Positions 14,587 through 19,166 of a stretch of DNA of 19,166 nucleotides are shown here, in pieces; position 1 is the stretch's first letter; every line of letters starts with the position of its first letter. Under the pieces are notes generated by a model that worked only from the letters and a program-made list of their open reading frames with translations, ran no database searches and was not told where the DNA came from. The translations under genes and the position numbers were made by a program. The DNA comes from an uncultured Eubacteriales bacterium (lineage in GTDB: Bacteria > Bacillota_A > Clostridia > Oscillospirales > Oscillospiraceae), in assembly GCA_949451265.1 (NCBI GenBank), contig CASTQR010000012.1:1-19166 (forward strand), given 5' to 3'.

Positions 14587-16176
14587 TCATTTCAGAATGA
14601 TCTTGTTGTCGATGATATGGATATTGCAGTTTTCCTCCGTGGTGGTGATCTCCTCGGTCAGCTTGCCGATCTGCACGTCCAGGATGGGCAGCAGCTTCTC
14701 GCACCGGATCCGCCCCTTGCTCCGCTTGTCCAGCACCTGGTCGAAGCATTTCAACTCCGCCGTCAGCGCGTCCCGTTTCTCGGAGTAGAGGCCCCGCTGC
14801 TCCACAAGCTGTTCCAGCAGCGCCTTTTCGTCGTCGGTGATCCGGAAGCCCTTCTTCCGCAGGCCGCCGATGAGCTCCCACAGCTTTTCAATGGAGGACT
14901 GGACGCCTGCCAGCTCGTCCTTCAGCTTTTTCCAGGACTCGGGCACATCTAGGGGGTAGCCCACGGAGAAGCGGCTGCGGCCCCCGGCCAGATTGCCCAC
15001 CCGCAGGCACAGGATGCTGTCCTCCGCCTGGATTTGGCTGTCCAGGATCATGCCCCGGCCGCTCATGACGTACACAAGGCCGCCGGTCCGGACGGTGCTG
15101 TTGGCGATGGTCTCCGCAATGATGCTGCCCCCGGCGTGGATGTCCGCCCGCTCAATCACAGGGGACTGGATCTGGCGGGCGGCCAGCAGGGTGGTCTTGC
15201 CCTCCGTGCCGTCCACGCCCTGCTGGACGCGGATGGTGCCGCCGGTGGACTCCACCCGGGCCTGGCCGATCTTTCCGGTGATCACGATATCGCCAGTGGC
15301 GGACACGCCCACCCCGCCGTCCACGTCCCCGTCCACGTAGAGGTTGCCGGAGATCTGGAGCTTCCCCTGGAACTGATCCAGGTTCCCGTCAATGACCTTC
15401 TGCCCGTGGATGCAGAACAGGTCGTTTTCGATGTACAGAATGCCGTCCACGCTGGCCAGGAGGGCCTGCCCGCCCTTGCCCAGCTCGGTGTTCTCCCCCT
15501 GAGGGATCTGGGCGCCGGCCACCGGGGGGCTGGGCAGGGTCTGGCCCGTCACATCGGTACCGTCCGTCCCCTCCCGGGGCAGGCGGATGAGGCAGACGGG
15601 GGTGCCCTTCCGGATGGGCTGGAGGGGGATCTCCTGGTCGAAGTCCACCTCGTTCTCGTTCTGCACCTCGATGTGCATATTCTTCCGCCGCCGGAACAGC
15701 TCGGTCACCTTGCCGTCCTCCCCGGACTGGGGGAGGCGGCCCCGGGCCACCGGGAACACGCGGAAGTACCCGCCCTCCAGCTCCTGCCGGATCTCGTCCT
15801 CCAGCACGCCGTAGCAGATGCCCTCATAGTGTAAATCCTCCAGGAACTCCTCCGGTGTCACGCCGTCCCCGCCGTTCTTCGGCGGGAGGAGGCAGCCAAA
15901 GGCGCTCATGCGGTCCTCAGACAGAAAAAAACGCGCTTGCGCCTTCATAGGCGGCTCGTCCTTCGGCGTCTCGCTGTACCGGGCCTTGCACAGGTCCCGG
16001 AGCGTCTGGGCAAACGAGTCAATGGTGGTGCTGTCGCCCTGGTACTGTTCTTTCGCTTTTTTGACCGCCGCTTCCAGCTCTGAAACCAACCTTGTGTAGG
16101 GGTTGGATAAGAATGGCTTCCCCTTTTGCTCGCCCGTCCCTCTTAAAATAATACGGTCAAAGAGCGACATATTCAT
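14587..16176 (-). CDS. DUF342/FapA-like polymer-forming beta-helix protein
   Basis: A 529-aa protein. An N-terminal region of about 140 residues precedes the FapA signature: LPREGTDGTDVTGQTLP (compare the family PG-DG-DV-G motif). A long right-handed beta-helix repeat follows, alternating short strands such as LQISGNLYVDGDVDG, ATGDIVITGKIG and AGGSIIAETIANS. The last 100 residues are charged and helical (coiled coil likely). FapA-type DUF342 proteins are named from flagellar assembly in some bacteria, but many occur in non-flagellar settings and the function here is unknown. ATG 16176 is used, with GAAGG 6 nt upstream; ATG 16170 is the next choice. It is monocistronic with a good promoter and no flagellar neighbours. 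Confidence 0.87.
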   Translation of the reverse strand: MNMSLFDRIILRGTGEQKGKPFLSNPYTRLVSELEAAVKKAKEQYQGDSTTIDSFAQTLRDLCKARYSETPKDEPPMKAQARFFLSEDRMSAFGCLLPPKNGGDGVTPEEFLEDLHYEGICYGVLEDEIRQELEGGYFRVFPVARGRLPQSGEDGKVTELFRRRKNMHIEVQNENEVDFDQEIPLQPIRKGTPVCLIRLPREGTDGTDVTGQTLPSPPVAGAQIPQGENTELGKGGQALLASVDGILYIENDLFCIHGQKVIDGNLDQFQGKLQISGNLYVDGDVDGGVGVSATGDIVITGKIGQARVESTGGTIRVQQGVDGTEGKTTLLAARQIQSPVIERADIHAGGSIIAETIANSTVRTGGLVYVMSGRGMILDSQIQAEDSILCLRVGNLAGGRSRFSVGYPLDVPESWKKLKDELAGVQSSIEKLWELIGGLRKKGFRITDDEKALLEQLVEQRGLYSEKRDALTAELKCFDQVLDKRSKGRIRCEKLLPILDVQIGKLTEEITTTEENCNIHIIDNKIILK

Positions 16177-16243
16177 CGCCTGCCTTCTTCTTAAACTATG
16201 TACCGACAGCCGCTTTACGGTCAGCGTCCATATAGTTGATTCC

Positions 16244-16272
16244 ATAATATCATTCTTATGGAAAATTTTCAA
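16244..16272 (-). promoter_or_regulatory. Promoter for the DUF342 gene
   Basis: On the minus strand TTGAAA (16267-16272, 5 of 6) and TATTAT (16244-16249, 5 of 6) are exactly 17 nt apart. The untranslated leader would be about 60 nt. Confidence 0.72.
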
Positions 16273-16403
16273 GTATTATTCTCCCGGTTTGGTCACATCT
16301 CACAGGAAAAAGGTTCCAATTCGCCAAGGCCGGATTCCGGAGGCCGGGGAAAAACCATGTGTTAGCAAGTTCAACCTCAGGGAAAACTTTTTCAGGAAAG
16401 GGG

Positions 16404-16432
16404 TTGACGGAAGGAGTTAGCGATGGTAAACT
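16404..16432 (+). promoter_or_regulatory. Candidate promoter for the ZIP transporter leader
   Basis: TTGACG (16404-16409, 5 of 6) and TAAACT (16427-16432) are 17 nt apart on the plus strand. A weaker alternative, TTGAGT (16603-16608) with TAATAG, would shorten the leader to about 50 nt. If the first is used, the leader is about 250 nt. The remaining sequence between 16273 and 16400 shows nothing I can name beyond a small GGCCGGA/TCCGG-type inverted repeat. Confidence 0.5.
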
Positions 16433-16439
16433 GATGGCG

Positions 16440-16680
16440 CTTGATGGTTAGCAAAAACTAACTGCTGGGTGGACAGAGGCGAAGAAATGACGCCGCCGAC
16501 AATGGCGGAGGCGGGGGAGACCGCCCGGATCCACAGAATCAACGGCAGGGATCAGGCGCGCCAGCACCGGCGCGGGCCGTCCATGCCTCCCCGTTTTCAG
16601 GTTTGAGTTAGGGCGAAACCCCCAATAATAGAAGCAGAGTGCCGTGCGGGGCCGTGGGCCGCCCCGCCGTTTGGAGGAGT
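16440..16680 (+). other. Long GC-rich, hairpin-prone 5' leader of the ZIP gene
   Basis: No gene is supported here. Short inverted repeats are dense: GTTAG/CTAAC around caaaaa (start of leader); GGCG/CGCC (16478-16481/16491-16494); CCGCC/GGCGG (16493-16497/16504-16508), competing with it; and GGCGG/CCGCC (16510-16514/16521-16525). GTGGA/TCCAC (16469-16473/16530-16534) encloses this multi-branch set. GCGGGGC/GCCCCGC (16646-16652/16661-16667) ends just before the ribosome site GGAGGAG. A structured regulatory leader, such as a metal-sensing RNA, is possible, but it does not match any riboswitch consensus I know, and GC-rich DNA makes such repeats by chance. Confidence 0.25.
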
Positions 16681-16687
16681 GGATGAC

Positions 16688-17470
16688 ATGACGGAACGAA
16701 TGCTGGGCGAGCTGCTGCTCCCCTTCCTGGGGACGTCCCTTGGGGCGGGCTGCGTCTTTTTCCTGGAGGGGGGCATGGGGCTGTCCCTCCAGCGGGTCCT
16801 CACGGGCTTCGCGGCGGGGGTGATGGCGGCGGCCTCCACCTGGAGCCTGCTGATCCCGGCCATGGAGCAGGCGGCTGGGCTGGGCCGGTGGGCCTTCCTC
16901 CCGGCGGTGATCGGGTTTTGGCTGGGGGTGCTGTTCCTGCTGGCGCTGGACCGGGCCATCCCCCACCTGCACCAGAACAGCAGCGCCCCGGAGGGCCCCC
17001 ACACCCGGCTGAAGCGCACCACCATGCTGGTGCTGGCCATCACCCTCCACAACATCCCGGAGGGGATGGCGGTGGGGGTGGTGCTGGCGGGCTGGCTGGC
17101 GGGGGACGCGGGCATCACCGCCGCCGGAAGCCTGGCCCTGTCCATCGGCATCGCCGTCCAGAACTTCCCGGAGGGGGCCATCGTCTCCCTGCCCCTGCGG
17201 AGTGCCGGGGTGGGGAAGGGGAGGGCCTTCCTGTACGGCGTGCTGTCCGGGGCGGCGGAGCCACTGGCCGCGGTGCTGACCCTGTGGGCGGCGGGGCTGG
17301 TGCTGCCCGCCCTGCCCTACCTTCTCAGCTTCGCGGCGGGGGCCATGATCTACGTGGTGGTGGAGGAGCTGATCCCGGAAATGTCCGCCGGGGAGCACTC
17401 CAACCTGGGGACGCTGTGCTTCGCGGCAGGATTTACGGTAATGCTGGCCCTGGATGGGGTGCTGGGCTGA
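16688..17470 (+). CDS. ZIP-family metal transporter
   Basis: A 260-aa membrane protein of eight predicted helices. ZIP proteins import divalent metals such as zinc, iron or manganese. The metal-binding signatures are HNIPEG (121-126) in helix 4 and QNFPEG (158-163) in helix 5, together with EELIPE (226-231). A short His-containing loop, HLHQNSS (93-99), lies between helices 3 and 4. ATG 16688 is chosen because GGAGGAG (16673-16679) lies 8 nt upstream. The arrangement matches the GufA/ZupT branch, but the substrate metal cannot be inferred. The gene stands alone, with a long leader upstream and a terminator 6 bp past its stop. Confidence 0.93.
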   Translation: MTERMLGELLLPFLGTSLGAGCVFFLEGGMGLSLQRVLTGFAAGVMAAASTWSLLIPAMEQAAGLGRWAFLPAVIGFWLGVLFLLALDRAIPHLHQNSSAPEGPHTRLKRTTMLVLAITLHNIPEGMAVGVVLAGWLAGDAGITAAGSLALSIGIAVQNFPEGAIVSLPLRSAGVGKGRAFLYGVLSGAAEPLAAVLTLWAAGLVLPALPYLLSFAAGAMIYVVVEELIPEMSAGEHSNLGTLCFAAGFTVMLALDGVLG

Positions 17471-17476
17471 ACGAAA

Positions 17477-17511
17477 CAACAGGCGCGTGAGGAAAACTCA
17501 CGCGCCTGTTG
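17477..17511. terminator. Perfect 15-bp hairpin between converging ZIP and NlpC/P60 genes
   Basis: CAACAGGCGCGTGAG pairs perfectly with CTCACGCGCCTGTTG around the loop gaaaa. It sits between two converging genes (stops at 17470 and 17534), so it probably terminates both. T-tracts are poor on both sides (GTTTCGTT on the minus strand), so it may work partly as an RNA-end stabiliser. Confidence 0.75.
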
Positions 17512-17533
17512 AAAAGACTTATGTAGAACAAAC

Positions 17534-18445
17534 TCAGCCAATGCGCTTCGCGCCCACGATGTAGGGGGCATAGTAGCCGTAAATGCTGTCGTACTGTACC
17601 CGGTAGGAGGTGGTGGAGGCGTGGATGAACTGGCCGTTGCCCACGTACATCCCAACGTGGGTGGTGGGCAGGGTGCCGCCGGAGCTGTCAAAGCGGCGGT
17701 CAAAGAAGAAAATCAGGTCGCCGGGCTGCATGGCGCTGGTGGACACGAAGTAGCCGCTGTTGTAGTACTGGCTGGAGGAGCCCCGGGCGATGGGGTGGCC
17801 CAGCTGCTTATAGATGTAGTACATCAGGCCGGAGCAGTCAAAGGAGCTGGGGCCAGCGGCGCCGGAGCGGTAGCGGCAGCCCAGCAGGCTCTTGGCCATG
17901 GCGGCGGCGGAGGCGCCCAGGGCGCTGGAGGCCTGGTAGTCGGCGCCCACCAGGGTGACGTACTCGGAGGAGATGTAGCCGGAGCCGATCTGATACCAGC
18001 CGTTGCCCACATCGGCCACGATGTCCACCACGTTGCCTGCCTTGAGGGAGGCCACCTTGGCATAGCTGGTGCCGGCGCCGGAGCGCACGTTCAGCACGTT
18101 GGCGGTAATCAGGCCCCGCTTCTGCTCGGGCTCGGTGCCCTGGGCGGCGGGGACGACAGTACCGTCATTCAGGGAGACGGTGAGCCAGTCGCCGGACATA
18201 TAGCCGGTCTTATTCCCGTATGTAACCTTATACCAGCCGTTACCCATGTCCTCCTCTACGGTGACAGTGGAGCCCTTGGGGGCCTGGGTCACGGTTTTGG
18301 AGGTGGTGCTGGCCTCACTGCGCATCCGCAGGGAGTCGGCGGTCACGGTGGCGCTGCCGATGGAGGCAAACGCGACGCCGGTGGTCATAACGAGGGCCAG
18401 ACCGGCGGCAGCGACAGTCCGGACGACCTTAGCTTTGAAATTCAT
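17534..18445 (-). CDS. Secreted SH3b-SH3b-NlpC/P60 cell wall hydrolase
   Basis: A 303-aa exported enzyme. The signal peptide (VRTVAAAGLALVMTTGVAFA) is cleaved at about residue 28. Two bacterial SH3 domains, about 31-92 (LRMRSEAST...NGWYKVTYG) and 112-165 (LNVRSGAGTSYAKV...NGWYQI), bind peptidoglycan. The NlpC/P60 domain (about 177-303) has catalytic C204 in SSFDCSGLMYY and H263 in TTHVGMYVG; H275 in FIHAS is the likely third residue. It should cut the stem peptide (gamma-D-Glu to diamino acid bond in this family). The start at 18445 has GGAGG about 9 nt upstream. It follows the small gene at 18492-18782 by 46 bp with no promoter found between, so the two are probably co-transcribed. Confidence 0.95.
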   Translation of the reverse strand: MNFKAKVVRTVAAAGLALVMTTGVAFASIGSATVTADSLRMRSEASTTSKTVTQAPKGSTVTVEEDMGNGWYKVTYGNKTGYMSGDWLTVSLNDGTVVPAAQGTEPEQKRGLITANVLNVRSGAGTSYAKVASLKAGNVVDIVADVGNGWYQIGSGYISSEYVTLVGADYQASSALGASAAAMAKSLLGCRYRSGAAGPSSFDCSGLMYYIYKQLGHPIARGSSSQYYNSGYFVSTSAMQPGDLIFFFDRRFDSSGGTLPTTHVGMYVGNGQFIHASTTSYRVQYDSIYGYYAPYIVGAKRIG

Positions 18446-18491
18446 TGGAAGGTTCCTCCATTCAAAATTTTCGTGGGTAAAAATACGAGAA

Positions 18492-18782
18492 TTACTTGCC
18501 GGCCAGGGCGCGCATCAGCCAGATGGAGCCCATGTCAATGGCGGAGAACAGGTCGGGCAGGTCGCTCTTTTTCACCACCCGGTCCCGGCTTTTCAGGTCG
18601 GGGTCGGTGAGCTGGAGCTGGAGCTGGACCTTATTGGCCACGTCCAGGCCGCCCTGCTTCTCAGAGCCCATCACCTGGATCATGATGATGTATTTGTCGG
18701 CCATGGAGCCATAGTAGATCAGATTGTCCTTGCGGCGGAGCGGGTGTCCCTTGTAGGTCAGAGTGCCGGATTTTTCAGCCAT
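18492..18782 (-). CDS. Small hypothetical protein ahead of the wall hydrolase
   Basis: A 96-aa soluble protein with no signal peptide or membrane helix. It is Lys/Asp-rich and starts GTLTYKGHPLRRKDNLIYYG, with KYIIMIQVMGS, VQLQLQLTDPDL and a C-terminal IDMGSIWLMRAL. I recall similar short proteins in gut Clostridia but no function. ATG 18782 has GAGGAGG about 6 nt upstream and a near-consensus promoter. It is the first gene of the unit that includes the NlpC/P60 enzyme, so a cell-envelope-linked role is possible but only by position. Confidence 0.78.
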   Translation of the reverse strand: MAEKSGTLTYKGHPLRRKDNLIYYGSMADKYIIMIQVMGSEKQGGLDVANKVQLQLQLTDPDLKSRDRVVKKSDLPDLFSAIDMGSIWLMRALAGK

Positions 18783-18800
18783 GGGTGCCTCCTCAGAAAA

Positions 18801-18828
18801 TTGTAACGGGTTGTTACCGATTTGTAAC
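18801..18828. promoter_or_regulatory. Triple TTGTWAC repeat, WalR-like box
   Basis: TTGTAAC (18801-18807), TTGTTAC (18811-18817) and TTGTAAC (18822-18828) repeat at 10- and 11-bp steps. The last two fit the WalR (YycF) consensus TGTWAH-N5-TGTWAH. They lie immediately downstream of the predicted transcription start, which suggests repression. The same bases can be read as GTAAC-N5-GTTAC and GTTAC-N6-GTAAC dyads, so a different dimeric repressor is possible. Confidence 0.45.
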
Positions 18829-18835
18829 TATTGCT

Positions 18836-18864
18836 ATTGTAGCGCCTAAAGCGCCGCTTGTCAA
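18836..18864 (-). promoter_or_regulatory. Near-consensus promoter for the 96-aa gene and NlpC/P60 gene
   Basis: On the minus strand a perfect TTGACA (18859-18864) and TACAAT (18836-18841, 5 of 6) are 17 nt apart. The spacer contains an AGCGCC/GGCGC-type inverted repeat. Predicted start is near 18829, about 47 nt before ATG 18782. This is the best promoter in the window. Confidence 0.85.
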
Positions 18865-18887
18865 CAGGATCTTAAAAAATTTTTCAA

Positions 18888-18938
18888 GAAAAACAAAAAC
18901 CTGCCCGCCCCGCCGGAAAACGGCGGAACAGGCAGGGG
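18888..18938 (-). terminator. Terminator of the DUF1294 gene
   Basis: On the minus strand CTGCCTG-TT-CCGCCG pairs with CGGCGG-GG-CGGGCAG around TTTTC, followed by GTTTTTGTTTTT. Hairpin and U-tract are both strong. It separates this gene from the promoter of the next unit in the same direction. Confidence 0.87.
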
Positions 18939-18942
18939 AGCG

Positions 18943-19166
18943 CTACCCCCGTCCGGCGGCGTAGAACAGGAGGGCGGCGTGGGCGGCCAGCGTCAGGGGC
19001 ACGCCGTACCGGAAGGGGGGCTTGCGGATTTTATGGTGGAACAGGGCCATCCCCAGCAGCGCCCCGGCGGATCCGCCCAGCAGGGCGCAGGACAGCAGCG
19101 CCGCCTCGGGGACGCGGCGGCGGTGGAGCTTGGCCTGGGCCTTGTCCCAGCCGTAGAGGAGGAAGG
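18943..19166 (-). CDS. DUF1294 family membrane protein, 5' end cut by window edge
   Basis: The last 74 codons are present on the minus strand, ending in TAG (18943-18945). They begin FLLYGWDKAQAKLHRRRVPE, then LLGGSAGALLGMALFHHKIRKP and a final hydrophobic helix (VPLTLAAHAALLFYAA). The DK-A-RVPE, GG-GA-LGM and F-HK-RKP-F motifs are those of DUF1294, usually about 90-120 aa with two or three helices, so some 15-40 N-terminal residues lie outside the window. Function is unknown. Confidence 0.85.
   Translation of the reverse strand, partial: FLLYGWDKAQAKLHRRRVPEAALLSCALLGGSAGALLGMALFHHKIRKPPFRYGVPLTLAAHAALLFYAAGRG

Noticed and set aside
16469..16534. Match of the ZIP leader to the NiCo (czcD) or manganese (yybP-ykoY) riboswitch
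   Set aside because: The branched shape is suggestive, but the conserved bases I recall for either class are not present.
16448..17479. A 343-codon open frame on the minus strand covering the ZIP gene and its leader
   Set aside because: The ZIP signatures are on the plus strand, and the minus translation is proline/arginine/glutamine-rich noise.
17621..18610. A 329-codon open frame on the plus strand
   Set aside because: It lies opposite the NlpC/P60 gene and the 96-aa gene; it is Gly/Ala/His-rich with no motif.

Overview
The window looks like chromosome from a GC-rich Clostridia member, probably an Oscillospiraceae-type gut anaerobe (Flavonifractor/Lawsonibacter/Oscillibacter-like). This rests on GC- and CCC/GGC-rich codon use combined with Gram-positive traits: strong AGGAGG ribosome sites, a sigma-A type promoter set, lipoprotein rather than outer-membrane architecture, an SH3b-NlpC/P60 wall hydrolase and Rnf genes. 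The genus is inferred; no marker gene settles it.

Layout. (1) 1-1700: tRNA-Pro(TGG) on the minus strand, diverging from a TrmB tRNA methyltransferase fused to a GNAT acetyltransferase, then a decayed IS3-family end. (2) 1700-4255: a divergent two-component pair, an OmpR-type response regulator (minus) and a membrane histidine kinase (plus). (3) 4332-10131: a tightly packed plus-strand operon of seven genes: DUF1622 membrane protein, tandem-repeat lipoprotein, ApbE FMN transferase, RnfC, RnfD, RnfG and an unrecognised four-helix membrane protein. It ends at a strong hairpin terminator. (4) 10296-11090: a minus-strand TauE/SafE permease, then a 436-bp gap with a possible recombinase remnant. 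(5) 11584-14526: a large hybrid sensor kinase with two receiver domains. (6) 14587-16176: a minus-strand DUF342/FapA-like protein. (7) 16688-17470: a ZIP metal transporter behind a long GC-rich leader. (8) 17534-18782: an NlpC/P60 hydrolase preceded by a small conserved-type protein, under a near-consensus promoter with TGTWAC repeats just downstream. (9) A partial DUF1294 gene at the right edge.

The most interesting part is the 4.3-10.1 kb operon. It has the NADH-side subunit (RnfC) and both covalent-flavin subunits (RnfD, RnfG) of an Rnf/Nqr complex, plus the enzyme that attaches FMN (ApbE). It lacks RnfA, RnfB and RnfE in this window. In their place are two non-Rnf small membrane proteins and a secreted lipoprotein with two copies of a domain that, from memory, resembles the PplA lipoprotein of Listeria extracellular electron transfer. 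The reading offered is a flavin-based route moving electrons from cytosolic NADH to the cell surface, probably controlled by the two-component pair next to it. The parts are seen in sequence; the assembled function is inference.
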